A stretch of DNA of 35,776 nucleotides from a virus. Numbering within the stretch: the stretch's first letter is position 1; every line of letters starts with the position of its first letter. The stretch is from positions 1 to 35,776 of IMG/VR virus record IMGVR_UViG_3300035698_027953; one strand, given 5' to 3'. Below the pieces are notes generated by a model. The model was given only the letters and a program-made list of their open reading frames with translations, searched no databases and had not been told where the DNA came from. The position numbers and the translations under genes were made by a program. Shown here piece after piece: positions 18,462 through 26,891 of this stretch.

Positions 18462-20534
18462 ATGGCGCTATTTCCAAAGGGTGATACCGGGTACTTTGAG
18501 CCTAAGGATAGAGATATCCAAAAGATGATGGAGAATTCCTACCAAGAAAGTATTACGATCAATCAAGCCTTTTGGGGAGAGGCTGATATAGATACCCGTT
18601 TTGAGGCTGGTGACCAACAGATCTTTTCAGACATTTATGGCAACGTTCCGTTCAACAGCAGAAAAACATTCAATTTCAATCGTATTAGACGTGTAGTCAA
18701 CACGATCTCTGGAACACAGCGTCGTGAGAGGAAGTCTACGATTGTAACTCCGGTAGAGAATGCCGATGAGGCTACGGCAGACCAATTTACAAAGATTATG
18801 TATTGGATCAATCAGCAAGAAAACGTACTCAATACGATATCAGATTCGTTTCATGGTGCTCTAGTTACTGGAATGAATCTCATGCAGGTCTGGGTTGACT
18901 ATAGGGATGACCCTATAAGTGGAAACATTAAGATAAACAACTGCAACTTTAACTCTTTCCTTATTGATCCCTACTTTAGGAAAAAGGATCTTTCCGATTG
19001 TAACTTTTTGTGGAAGCGCTCCTATCTATCACGACGAGAAGTTGTTTCGCTGCTTCCTGACTATAAAGACGATATATCTGCTCTCTCTGGCATGAACGCT
19101 AAAGACGGTAAGTTTCAGTTCATGCCAGAGAATTATGATCTAAGTAGAAGAAGCTTATTGCCTTACGACGAATACTATTACCGTGATTTCCGCACTCAAC
19201 AAATGTTAGTTGATACGCAAACCGGTGAAAGTATGGAATGGAAAGGTAAAGATGAAGCGGCGCTTAGAGAGTTTTTACGGATTTATCCGCAGGTCACCGT
19301 TCTCGATCAAGAGGTCCCTACGGTCAAGATGGCTATCGTTGTACAAGGGAAGGTATTCTACGACGGACTCAACCCTATGGGTACTGACAGGTATCCTTTT
19401 GTGCCTGTATTTGGTTATTACAATCCTCAGATGAGTGACTACTCGTCTCGAGTTCAGGGAGTTGTCCGCGGGCTTAGAGACGCTCAGTTCCTGTATAACC
19501 GACGTAAGGTTATCGAGCTTGATATTGCAGAATCTAAGGCAACTACGGGTTATATAGCTAAAGAGAACGCGTTGATCGATCCGAAAGATGTCTTCAAGAC
19601 GGGACAAGGCCGGTCGATATTCCTTAAAGAAACTGCACAGATGACGGACATTCAACCGATTCCTACGCAGGAGGTCCCGCAATCGTTCTTCCAGATGTCA
19701 GAAATACTTGGCAAAGAAATACAAGAGATCTCTGGTGTTAATGAAGAGCTTCTTGGTTCTGCTACTGATGATAAGGCTGGAGTATTGTCCATGCTTCGCC
19801 AAGGTGCTGGACTTACTACGTTACAGACTCTTTTTGATGGACTGGATATGTCTCAGAAGTTGCTTGGTCAGTTAATGATTGATATCATCCAATCAAACTT
19901 TACGCCCGGAAAAGTAAAAAGGATTATAGAAGATGAACCAAGTCCGCAGTTTTATAACAAGGCATTTGGAAAGTATGACGCAGCGGTTGAAGAGGGTCTT
20001 AATACGACTACACAACGCCAGATGCAGTTTGCACAGCTATTACAACTCCGTGAGGCTGGCGTTCCTGTGCCGGACGATATCATTATTAAAGCGGCAACAA
20101 TACAAGACAAGAAAGATCTTACGGAAGCGATAAATAAATCCAACGAGCAAAAAGCGCAAGCAGAGCAAATGCAACTTGAGGCTGCTCTTAAGGAACAAGA
20201 GGCTCGAACTGAGCTTGCTAAGTCCCGTGCAATTGCAGATCGTGGTCTTGGTATGGAGCGCGTAAGTAGGATTGATGAAAATAAAGAGCTAGCGGTTGAG
20301 CGTAGGGCTGAAGCAGAGAAGGATCGTACGCAAGGAATGCTAAACCTTGTTAAGACTCTTCAGGAGATTGATGATATTGATATCAATCAATTGCAGAAGC
20401 TTATTGAGCTCTCGAACATAGTAAAAGCCGAAGCAATATCAGGTGATGTAGCTGCAACTAGTACTCCTCCCTCATTAGCGGGGAGGGTAGCTGCGCCACA
20501 GGCTCCTGCTTCTGGTCTTGATGCTTTACGTTAG
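18462..20534 (+). CDS. Portal protein (P22-like family)
   Basis: 690 residues from ATG 18462, chosen for AAAGGAG 8 bases upstream (an earlier in-frame ATG at 18420 lacks one). The portal is the dodecameric DNA channel at the capsid vertex and docks TerL. Visible: N-terminal region with NRIRRVVNTISGTQRRER, a family-like motif; a wing/stem region around residue 400-450 with EIQEISGVNEELLGSATDD and VLSMLRQGAGLTTLQTLFDG, typical of large podovirus portals; then a long charged helix at ~565-680 rich in Ala, Glu, Gln and Arg, consistent with a barrel. Residues ~406-440 are the source of the segment found in the small membrane protein at 11230. Scaffold and capsid genes follow. Confidence 0.85.
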   Translation: MALFPKGDTGYFEPKDRDIQKMMENSYQESITINQAFWGEADIDTRFEAGDQQIFSDIYGNVPFNSRKTFNFNRIRRVVNTISGTQRRERKSTIVTPVENADEATADQFTKIMYWINQQENVLNTISDSFHGALVTGMNLMQVWVDYRDDPISGNIKINNCNFNSFLIDPYFRKKDLSDCNFLWKRSYLSRREVVSLLPDYKDDISALSGMNAKDGKFQFMPENYDLSRRSLLPYDEYYYRDFRTQQMLVDTQTGESMEWKGKDEAALREFLRIYPQVTVLDQEVPTVKMAIVVQGKVFYDGLNPMGTDRYPFVPVFGYYNPQMSDYSSRVQGVVRGLRDAQFLYNRRKVIELDIAESKATTGYIAKENALIDPKDVFKTGQGRSIFLKETAQMTDIQPIPTQEVPQSFFQMSEILGKEIQEISGVNEELLGSATDDKAGVLSMLRQGAGLTTLQTLFDGLDMSQKLLGQLMIDIIQSNFTPGKVKRIIEDEPSPQFYNKAFGKYDAAVEEGLNTTTQRQMQFAQLLQLREAGVPVPDDIIIKAATIQDKKDLTEAINKSNEQKAQAEQMQLEAALKEQEARTELAKSRAIADRGLGMERVSRIDENKELAVERRAEAEKDRTQGMLNLVKTLQEIDDIDINQLQKLIELSNIVKAEAISGDVAATSTPPSLAGRVAAPQAPASGLDALR

Positions 20535-20597
20535 ATGTAGTTAGAGGATATCTTATTAACCTTGCAGTTAATTCTGCAGTTTCTACAGGGAGCCGCA

Positions 20598-20828
20598 ATG
20601 GCAAAGAAGAAATATTATAAGTCTGAGGGCGAGAGGATGGGGGCAGCAATGGCTCCATCAAGCTCTAGCGCGTTTGCGTGTATGTATCAAGGTTCAATGA
20701 TGAAGCCGTTTCCATCGGTTTCTTTTATGACGACCGGTACATACCCAGATACATTGCGTGCTATTGACGCACAAATGTCCGGCATTGTTACAAAGGCAAA
20801 AAAGAACGCTGCTAAGACCAGGTTCTAA
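20598..20828 (+). CDS. Small basic protein after portal
   Basis: 76 residues from ATG 20598 with AGGGAG upstream. Basic ends (MAKKKYYKSEGER; KAKKNAAKTRF) flank a Ser/Met-rich middle (SMMKPFPSVSFMTTG). Small basic proteins between portal and scaffold genes are usual in this phage type, but no family is named here. Two bases separate its stop from the next ATG. Confidence 0.5.
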   Translation: MAKKKYYKSEGERMGAAMAPSSSSAFACMYQGSMMKPFPSVSFMTTGTYPDTLRAIDAQMSGIVTKAKKNAAKTRF

Positions 20829-20830
20829 TA

Positions 20831-20968
20831 ATGCCTACAATGCTAAGACCTGATAACCAAGCGAAGAAGATTGCAGAGTCTATTTTAGGTACTTTGGTTA
20901 ACGAGAAAGCTCCAAAGCCTAAGAAGGACGAACAATCCATTCGTGAAGAAGGTCTAAGAAGTAAATAG
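20831..20968 (+). CDS. 45-residue basic protein
   Basis: ATG 20831 two bases after the previous stop; no ribosome site of its own, so coupled. Reads MPTMLRPDNQAKKIAESILG and continues as a Lys/Glu-rich helix. Too short for family assignment. Confidence 0.45.
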   Translation: MPTMLRPDNQAKKIAESILGTLVNEKAPKPKKDEQSIREEGLRSK

Positions 20969-21019
20969 ATGCATTCGTGTGTCTAGACTAATTTGATATG
21001 GTATCGGGTGATATCATTG

Positions 21020-21064
21020 AGGGTAGGGCCAGTAGTTTTAAGCATTCTGCTGTTACCCTACCTT
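21020..21064 (+). other. Long hairpin in the gap before the head genes
   Basis: GGTAGGG (21022-21028) pairs with CCCTACC (21056-21062), extended by further weak pairs to 21020/21064, around a 27-base loop that has an inner CAG/CTG pairing. It ends 17 bases before the next ATG, without a U-run. It could occlude or set translation of the next gene, or mark an RNA end. Confidence 0.45.
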
Positions 21065-21081
21065 CAGACTAGGGAGCATTT

Positions 21082-21615
21082 ATGTCCGACAAGCAAAAAC
21101 CAACACTCGGTGCTGAGTCTCTTAGATTGATGAGTCAGAAACAAGAGAACAAGGATCCTATCGCACAACAACGTGAGATGCTTAAGGACTACGAAAAGCA
21201 TTTTAATGAGGCCTTTGATCGTGGAAACGCGCAGTTTCACGAAAGTTTTTATGTTGTAGTGATCACAAAAAAAGAACGTTTGATGGATAATGTGATCCGC
21301 AACTATTTTCTTGTACGAGAATCATGCCCTACCCCAGAGTTCGATCAGATTGTTTATAGATGCGATAAAGCACTAAAACAAGTCTTCTTACTGTGGACGA
21401 TACCTAATCTTCAGGCATGTGAAATCTATAGAGATCGTGCATTAGAAGTTCCTAAAGACGAAAAAGAGCTTCTTGCGTGTATTCTTTCGTTCTACGATGG
21501 ATCCCTGTTAGCACAGTGCAAAAAACTAAACAGTGAGCTTAAAGAGTCGACTGTTTCAAGTAGCTTTGATCCTAAAAAATTTAAAGATCAGGAAAATCTC
21601 ATTATTCAGTCGTAA
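21082..21615 (+). CDS. Unknown head-region protein
   Basis: 177 residues, AGGGAGC site 8 bases upstream. Helical; N-terminal part is polar (MSQKQENKDPIAQQREMLKD), the middle has a hydrophobic pattern (FHESFYVVVITKKERLMDNV), and Cys residues are spread in the second half. Lies just before the scaffold candidate, so it could be a head-assembly factor. No motif recognised. Confidence 0.5.
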   Translation: MSDKQKPTLGAESLRLMSQKQENKDPIAQQREMLKDYEKHFNEAFDRGNAQFHESFYVVVITKKERLMDNVIRNYFLVRESCPTPEFDQIVYRCDKALKQVFLLWTIPNLQACEIYRDRALEVPKDEKELLACILSFYDGSLLAQCKKLNSELKESTVSSSFDPKKFKDQENLIIQS

Positions 21616-21629
21616 GACAAAGGACATGC

Positions 21630-22385
21630 ATGGACATTGAGGAAACACAGAACGATCAAGCTCTCGCCGAAACACTCGAGACACCAACTGAGGAAGTTCA
21701 AGAGACAGAATCAACAGTTGAAGAAGCTCCTGTAGAAACTCCGGTTGCTGAAGCTAAACCAGCTGGTGATCAGGCACTTAGGTTCCGCGTACTTAGAGAA
21801 GCTCGTGAGAAAGCAGAACGTGAGAACGGAGAACTGCGTGCTCATATTGAACAAATACAAGCTTCTCAGGTAAAGCCCGTACCTCCTGCACCACAAGATT
21901 ATACAGTGGCACCGGATGACCTTGTTGAAGGAAAGCATCTTAATAAGTATGATCGCGATATCAAAAAGCTGACGCAGGATTTAGAGAGCTACAAGCGACA
22001 AAGTGCTGCTGAAGTGGTAGAAACAAAGCTTCAAACTCAATATCCTGACTTTGATACTGTTGTTTCAAAAGAGAATGTTGAGATGCTAAGAGCAGCATAT
22101 CCTGAGATAGCTTCTACGCTCAACTCATCGCCAGATCTTTACAATAAGGCTGTTTCTGCCTATACGATGATTAAGCAGTTCGGCATATCTACTGATCCTG
22201 CAATAGCTAAACAGGTTGCAAAGGCTCAAGAAAACGCTTCAAAGCCTAGACCTATAGCAAGTGTTGGTGCGCAGCAAGGAGCTGACGGTCCTCTTACTCA
22301 TGCGAATGCTTTTGCTGAAGGACTCACCAAAGAGACAAGAGATAGTCTTTACCGTGAGATGAGAGCAGCTGCAAAAAAACGTTAG
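21630..22385 (+). CDS. Scaffolding protein candidate
   Basis: 251 residues. Its composition is typical of phage scaffolds: a Glu/Pro/Thr-rich disordered start (ETPTEEVQETESTVEEAP), a coiled coil (VLREAREKAERENGELRAHI), a second helix KKLTQDLESYKRQSAAEVVE, and a basic end (KETRDSLYREMRAAAKKR) that would bind the capsid protein. It sits right before the major capsid gene, the usual place. No protease motif. Identification rests on composition and order. Confidence 0.65.
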   Translation: MDIEETQNDQALAETLETPTEEVQETESTVEEAPVETPVAEAKPAGDQALRFRVLREAREKAERENGELRAHIEQIQASQVKPVPPAPQDYTVAPDDLVEGKHLNKYDRDIKKLTQDLESYKRQSAAEVVETKLQTQYPDFDTVVSKENVEMLRAAYPEIASTLNSSPDLYNKAVSAYTMIKQFGISTDPAIAKQVAKAQENASKPRPIASVGAQQGADGPLTHANAFAEGLTKETRDSLYREMRAAAKKR

Positions 22386-22397
22386 ACATTCTATCGA

Positions 22398-22443
22398 CCT
22401 CTCGCCTAAAGTTGTCCTCGTAATACAAAAAAGGGCGGGAGGT
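22398..22443 (+). other. Hairpin between scaffold and capsid promoter
   Basis: CCTCTCGCC (22398-22406) pairs with GGCGGGAGG with one mismatch at the end of the interval, around a long loop containing AAAAAA. The sequence then runs into TTGTTT. It may be a terminator or attenuator ahead of the capsid promoter. Confidence 0.4.
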
Positions 22444-22472
22444 TGTTTAAAACTTCTTTAATGTATTATAGT
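22443..22472 (+). promoter_or_regulatory. Candidate promoter for the capsid gene
   Basis: TTGTTT (22443-22448) and TATAGT (22467-22472) with an 18-base spacer, in an otherwise AT-rich stretch. Located 210 bases before the capsid ATG; the transcript would carry the 51-bp repeats in its 5' untranslated region. Confidence 0.45.
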
Positions 22473-22478
22473 GGACCT

Positions 22479-22609
22479 GCGTATATCGGGCTTCGCACAC
22501 CCATGGCGTAGAATTGGATTCGCCACCCAGCGTACATCGAGTCTCGCAAACTCACGGCGTAGAACTGGCCTCGCCACCCAGCGTATATCGGGCCTCGCAA
22601 ACCCATTGG
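22479..22609 (+). repeat. 51-bp tandem repeats (about 2.6 copies) before the capsid gene
   Basis: Units at 22479-22529, 22530-22580 and a partial at 22581-22609. Each unit starts GCGTA(T/C)ATCG and full units contain a short stem (GGCG/CGCC) and end CGCCACCCA. Units 1 and 2 differ at about ten positions. No spacers, so not CRISPR. It fills most of the 296-base gap between scaffold and capsid genes. Confidence 0.85.
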
Positions 22610-22647
22610 ACAAATCGATCAATTGATTGAGCAATCCGTCCAATCTT
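22604..22647 (+). other. Hairpin after the 51-bp repeats
   Basis: ATTGGAC and GTCCAAT form a 7-bp stem around a loop that itself contains the self-complementary ATCAATTGAT. Lies about 35 bases before the capsid ATG, with no U-run. Confidence 0.45.
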
Positions 22648-22681
22648 AAGTTGTTAATTGTTTAATACTTAAGGGTATAAA

Positions 22682-24437
22682 ATGCCTATCACTACAACGA
22701 CAGTGCTTGCACCACAAGTGCAACAAAGTTTCAATATGAAGCTTTTGTCGACTCCTACTCCACAATATATTCACAAAGTACCTGCAGAGCTGTTCACACT
22801 ACCTAAAAATGGTGGTGACACTCTCAGAATGTCTCGTTATAACCAGCTAGCTTCATCGCTCGTTCCTTTGGGAAATACTGGTGTAACTCCTCCTTCAACA
22901 CAGCTCACCGCTGTAAATATTGACGCACAGATCTCTTACTACGGTCAATACATTGAGATTAACGAGCAGGTTGACTTATCGCTTAACTAGCGATAGTGCG
23001 CGAAACGTTCTTTGAAATTTCTTGGCTTGTAAAAAATGGCCTGCTTTAAATCCGCTCTGATTGACTTGGAAGTCCTAACGTAAAGACGAGGACGACAGGG
23101 GCGAAGCAATCATTTTTTATTGTTGTAGTTTCTACAGTGAAGAGACGCGAGTTCTTCGGCGTATTGTTTACGAAGAGCAAGAACTTCTGGACTAATTTTC
23201 CTTACTTTTCCTCTTCCTTTATATGTTTTTCTCATTGCGAGCATAATTTCAATCTCTCGTTTTTTGATAACGATATATGGGTAGACGATATTCAGAATAG
23301 TTTCCAGGTTCTTACCTGTTACCTGCCAACGATAAACCTTTTTACGTGAGTTTTTCGGTGTTTGTTTTGGAGTATATTCTGATAACCAACCCCCAAAATT
23401 TTCAACAACCCACTCAATAAGAACTTTATCGGTGCTTGTTATTCCTAAAGATGTTGAAAAGAAAGCTCTTCCTTGTGTATGACTGCTATCGCATATTGAG
23501 ATACTTCCTTCTCCATCTACGATTCCAGCCATATAAGCGAGAACAATAGGTTTAAAATTTTTATTTGGATCGATTGTTTTCATAAGAAACTCCTATATAG
23601 ATGTAGCTGTCACGTTACAGTATATAGCAATAAAGAATGGTGTGCACGCTGAGAGACTGAGGCGAGTGGACACTGAGAAGTGAAGCGACAGTCCGATCCG
23701 AGAAGGAAACTCTCGGAGGGAGGAATAACAAGACTCCCCGCCAAGTTGTAATATACTTGGTCATAAAAGTAACAGTTAAATGCACTTTGCAACGCCAGGA
23801 TCCGGTTTTGAACGCAGCATCGGAGCGTCTTGGTGAAGCTCTTCGTCGTACAGAAGATGAGCTAACAAGAAACATGCTTGCTAGTACTGCTGCTTTCCTT
23901 AACTGTGTTGGCGGTGTGAATGGCGATTCCCCTACAGAGTTGTCTCGTTCTGACGTTGATGAAGCGGTTCAAACGTTGCTTGGTGCTGATGCTAAGACTT
24001 TCCTGGAGAAGATTCCCGGAGAAGATCGTTTTGGTACAGCTCCTGTAAGAAATGCATATTTTGCTTTGGCAAATACTGACATTACGTCGAGCCTGGGCAA
24101 TGTAGCTGGATTTATTCACTCGTCTCAGTATCCAAACCCTAATGGGCCATTGGATGCAGAGTGGGGATCTGTAGCTAACATGCGTTTCTTGGTGTCGTCT
24201 ATTGGTTCAACAACTCCAACTTCGTCTATGCTTGGCGCGGATGTTTTCAACATCTTCTGTCTTGGTATGGAAGCTCTTGGTTGTGTTGAGCAGGATGCTT
24301 ACAGCGCGCAGTTTATTTATAACGGACCAGAGCTCAACGGACCGTTGCGTCTGAACAGCACTGTTGGTTATAAGTTTGCTGAAGTGCCTCGTATCCTGAA
24401 TGACGCATGGGTTATCAATCTACGTTGCACACTATAA
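22682..24437 (+). CDS. Major capsid protein (N4-gp56 type), split by a group I intron
   Basis: Exon 1 is 22682-22983 and exon 2 is predicted at 23795-24437; joined they encode 314 residues and the junction reads VDLSLQDPVLN, the continuous form expected for the family. Exon 1 holds FNMKLLSTPTPQYIHK and NGGDTLRMSRYNQL, features of N4-gp56-type capsid proteins (HK97-like fold). Exon 2 holds ASERLGEALRRTEDELTRNM and ends VINLRCTL. Reading straight through gives a stop at once after exon 1, so the protein needs RNA splicing. A shorter ORF starting at 23757 is intron sequence and not a gene start. Scaffold gene upstream and head genes downstream agree. Confidence 0.85.
22984..23794 (+). mobile_element. 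Group I intron in the capsid gene
   Basis: 811 bases. The 5' splice region forms a P1-like hairpin (exon ATCGCT with intron AGCGAT at 22989-22994). The 5' part has GGAAGTCCTAACG and GGGGCGAAGC, like P4-P6 pieces. The 3' part has CTGAGAGACTGAG and GAAGCGACAGTCC, forming P7 (GACTG/CAGTC). P9-type stems follow: CCGAGA/TCTCGG and CCAAGT/ACTTGG. The predicted last base is G, as required. Exact splice points may be off by a base or so; P1 has U-A rather than the usual U-G at the site. Contains an antisense LAGLIDADG gene. Confidence 0.85.
23110..23583 (-). CDS. LAGLIDADG homing endonuclease, antisense inside the intron
   Basis: 157 residues with a good TAGGAG site upstream on the minus strand. One LAGLIDADG motif near residue 16-27: LAYMAGIVDGEGSIS (the acidic residue is present), so it should act as a dimer. 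A typical fold follows: LGITSTDKVLIEWVVENFGG, YRWQVTGKNLETILNIVYPY and IKKREIEIMLAMR. It is encoded opposite to the host gene, so it needs its own promoter and is silent in the capsid transcript. It would cut intron-less capsid genes. Sits in a loop between the 5' and 3' core halves of the intron. Confidence 0.88.
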   Translation of the reverse strand: MKTIDPNKNFKPIVLAYMAGIVDGEGSISICDSSHTQGRAFFSTSLGITSTDKVLIEWVVENFGGWLSEYTPKQTPKNSRKKVYRWQVTGKNLETILNIVYPYIVIKKREIEIMLAMRKTYKGRGKVRKISPEVLALRKQYAEELASLHCRNYNNKK

Positions 24438-24449
24438 GAAAGGGTAATT

Positions 24450-25415
24450 ATGTCTGACAATACAATTATCCAACAAGGTAGGTTTACAGCTGACGGAGCC
24501 GCTGAGGTCATTAAGCTGAGAGCTGACATTGATTGGTTTAAAACCTATAACTACACAGTAACTGCTGCTGGTGGTGCTGCCACAGGCGTAGAAACCTGGT
24601 GGCAAAAGGGTATGGCTGCTGACACAGGCTTTATTCGTAATAAGCTTGCTGCCGATGATTCAACCACTGCCGAGATTATGGCAACAGGTGGATTCAGTTA
24701 TATTAATACTGGTACAGACGCTGAGCTCGGTGCTGTTATTGCAAGTACGGGTATCACGGCTGCTGCTCCACCTCTTTTGACGATGGCTGCAACTGCTGGT
24801 GTTGTTGAAGGAAATCTTCTCAGGCTAGGAAACGTAGCCGGAACATTGCAGTTTGGTGGCGTTGACTTTGAGATAGGTGCTATTGTAGCAAATACATCTG
24901 CAGAACTTGTATATGCACCAGCTGTTGTTGTATCTGCACTTGCTGGAGAGTTCCGTCTAATTAATACTCCTGCTGCATTCTATCCAAAACGCAGATTCAT
25001 TTCATCTATTACAGCAGCCGCTCCTGGTGTTGTAACGACAACTGTATCTCATGGATTTACAGTTGGTCAGAAGGTGAAGTTTGTAGTTCCTGCTGTGTTT
25101 GGAATGGTCGAGTTGGATGGATTAGAAGCAACAGTCACAGCTATTGCTGCATCTACAATTACAACTGACATTAACACAACTGCGTTTACTGCATTCGCAT
25201 GGCCTCTTACAGCAGGTGTACCATTTACACATGCTCAAGTTGTCCCTGTTGGTGAAGATAGTGGATTGGCTTATTCAAATCTGCTTGATGACGCAACTGT
25301 TGATGGTGGTTACATTGCTATGTCTCTTGCTGCGGGCACAACGAGCCCAGCTGGAGCCGCAAATGATGTTATTTACTGGCAGGCTGGAAAGTCTTTCAGT
25401 GTAGATAACGAGTAA
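24450..25415 (+). CDS. Head structural protein with FCCH-like domain
   Basis: 321 residues, AAGGG site. Ala/Gly/Thr-rich, all-beta sequence typical of virion proteins. Residues ~195-240 (VSHGFTVGQKVKFVVP, ELDGLEATVTAI) resemble the ubiquitin-activating-enzyme FCCH-like fold that recurs in phage tail and head proteins. It follows the capsid gene by 12 bases, the place of decoration or head-completion proteins. Role by position. Confidence 0.6.
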   Translation: MSDNTIIQQGRFTADGAAEVIKLRADIDWFKTYNYTVTAAGGAATGVETWWQKGMAADTGFIRNKLAADDSTTAEIMATGGFSYINTGTDAELGAVIASTGITAAAPPLLTMAATAGVVEGNLLRLGNVAGTLQFGGVDFEIGAIVANTSAELVYAPAVVVSALAGEFRLINTPAAFYPKRRFISSITAAAPGVVTTTVSHGFTVGQKVKFVVPAVFGMVELDGLEATVTAIAASTITTDINTTAFTAFAWPLTAGVPFTHAQVVPVGEDSGLAYSNLLDDATVDGGYIAMSLAAGTTSPAGAANDVIYWQAGKSFSVDNE

Positions 25416-25428
25416 AAACCGTTTTTAT

Positions 25429-25454
25429 GGGGGAAGGCGCGCGTTCCTTCCCCC
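25429..25454 (+). other. Perfect 9-bp hairpin in the head operon
   Basis: GGGGGAAGG (25429-25437) pairs with CCTTCCCCC (25446-25454) around CGCGCGTT. No U-run follows, so probably an RNA stability or processing element rather than a strong terminator; the next gene starts 17 bases later. Confidence 0.55.
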
Positions 25455-25471
25455 AATAACTAAAGGACAAG

Positions 25472-25894
25472 ATGACTAAAAGTAAGCAAGGCAAAATTGA
25501 AGGCGCTCCACAAGTTATTGATGTACAAGCACAAAGAGACGCTAAACTAGATAGAGAAAGACTTAAGGGTAATAAGATGGTCCGTGGAAAGTTTATTTTC
25601 CATGAAGTACCGGGTGGTAATATTGAGTTTCCGTTCAGGAAATATAAAAAAGACGGTATCAAAAGGTATGCATTTGTAGATGGTGAGATTTATACTATCC
25701 CTTTGACGGTAGCAAAGCATTTGAATGAAAATGGTAAGTATCCAGTTCATGCGTTTACTGTGAATGCTGCAGGCAAGTCAGTTTCAGGGTTAGGCAAATA
25801 TGTGCAACGGTTTAGCTTCCATAGTCTTGATTTTATTGATACCTCTGACGCTGACTCTCTTGCTACAATGGGGTCTTCGCAGATAGAACTTTAG
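25472..25894 (+). CDS. Head-associated protein
   Basis: 140 residues, AAAGGAC site. Charged start, then KMVRGKFIFHEVPGGNIEF, PFRKYKKDGIKRYAFVDGEI and YTIPLTVAKHLNENGKYPVH, a beta-rich segment common in head-completion proteins of N4-gp56-type phages by recall. The acidic C-terminus is FIDTSDADSLATMG. Function not assigned. Confidence 0.5.
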   Translation: MTKSKQGKIEGAPQVIDVQAQRDAKLDRERLKGNKMVRGKFIFHEVPGGNIEFPFRKYKKDGIKRYAFVDGEIYTIPLTVAKHLNENGKYPVHAFTVNAAGKSVSGLGKYVQRFSFHSLDFIDTSDADSLATMGSSQIEL

Positions 25895-25915
25895 TAATAA
25901 TAAAGGGGAAGAGAT

Positions 25916-26878
25916 ATGGCTGACTCCACACTTGCGGCGATCAGAAAGAAAGTTAGGCGATTGACTCGCAGTCCTTCTGAACAGCAATTATCTAATGCTG
26001 ACATTGATGAGTATGTAAATACCTTTATACAGTATGACTTCCCCCAAGAACTCCGTCTTTTCTCTCTTCGGACAACGTTCACTTTTTGGACACAGCCGAA
26101 TGTCTGGAAGTATGAAACAAGTACTGTGGTTGGTGAACCACTTTACAACTTTAAGAATAAATATACCGCCGTTCATGCTCCGGTCTATGTTGCAGGACGG
26201 CCTGCAAGTTTAGTACAAGATATAACTAAATTTACTGGCAAGTATCCTTTAGATAATACAATAGTAACTGAAGCTCAAGGCGACGGTATAATTCAGAACT
26301 TTGTTGGAACTTTGAGTGCAGTTCCTGTTATTGCAGATCAAGTAGTATTCAATGCAATTGATGCGAACAACAATGGATTGATATTACATGATGATGGCGC
26401 TGGAGCTTTTGCTGGTGATGGCGTTGGTACAATTAATTATCTTACTGGGGCCTACTCAGTAACATTTAACCAACCACCAGGAGCAGGCACAGATATCAAT
26501 AGTCTTACTATTCCATACGCTGCTGCACGTCCAGATACTATTTTCTATTTCCAGAATGGTTTTTTTACTCAGCCTATACCAGACCAGGTATACCCAATCT
26601 TGTTAGAAGTTGATGTACGCCCTACAGAGCTATTTAATGATCCGACAGCAATCCCAGAACTTGAGCAATGGTGGCAGTATATTGCTTATGGTGCCGCTAA
26701 GAAGGTATTTGAAGATAGAACTGATCCTGAGAGTGTACAAGAGATAATGCCTGAGTTTAAGAAACAAGAGCTTCTTGTTTTAAGAAGAACTATTAACATT
26801 CAATCTAAAGAGCAATCAGCTACTATTTATAGCGATGGTGCATCTATAGGTTATGGTGCTTGGGATAGAAAAAGATAA
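25916..26878 (+). CDS. Head-tail connector/adaptor candidate
   Basis: 320 residues, AGGGGAAG site. A helical start (LAAIRKKVRRLTRSPSEQQL, then SNADIDEYVNTFIQYDFPQE) followed by a beta-rich part. The helical head resembles adaptor proteins that bind the portal in podoviruses (P22 gp4-like location), but without a family hit this is inference. A late helix (PELEQWWQYIAYGAAKKVF) is a recurring feature of such proteins. Confidence 0.55.
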   Translation: MADSTLAAIRKKVRRLTRSPSEQQLSNADIDEYVNTFIQYDFPQELRLFSLRTTFTFWTQPNVWKYETSTVVGEPLYNFKNKYTAVHAPVYVAGRPASLVQDITKFTGKYPLDNTIVTEAQGDGIIQNFVGTLSAVPVIADQVVFNAIDANNNGLILHDDGAGAFAGDGVGTINYLTGAYSVTFNQPPGAGTDINSLTIPYAAARPDTIFYFQNGFFTQPIPDQVYPILLEVDVRPTELFNDPTAIPELEQWWQYIAYGAAKKVFEDRTDPESVQEIMPEFKKQELLVLRRTINIQSKEQSATIYSDGASIGYGAWDRKR

Positions 26879-26891
26879 AAGGAGATAGAAA

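Noticed and set aside
22479-22609. CRISPR array
   Set aside because: The units are directly adjacent with no spacers, and there are no cas genes.
22458-22643. Minus-strand 61-residue ORF across the 51-bp repeats
   Set aside because: It is open only because the unit length is a multiple of three. There is no ribosome site, and it is antisense to the capsid leader.
22682-22990. Capsid gene broken by a frameshift or stop (pseudogene)
   Set aside because: The interruption carries group I core motifs and the exons join cleanly, so an intron explains it better.
23757-24437. Independent capsid gene starting at 23757
   Set aside because: Its first 12 residues are intron sequence. Joining exon 1 at 22983 to 23795 restores the family sequence and frame.
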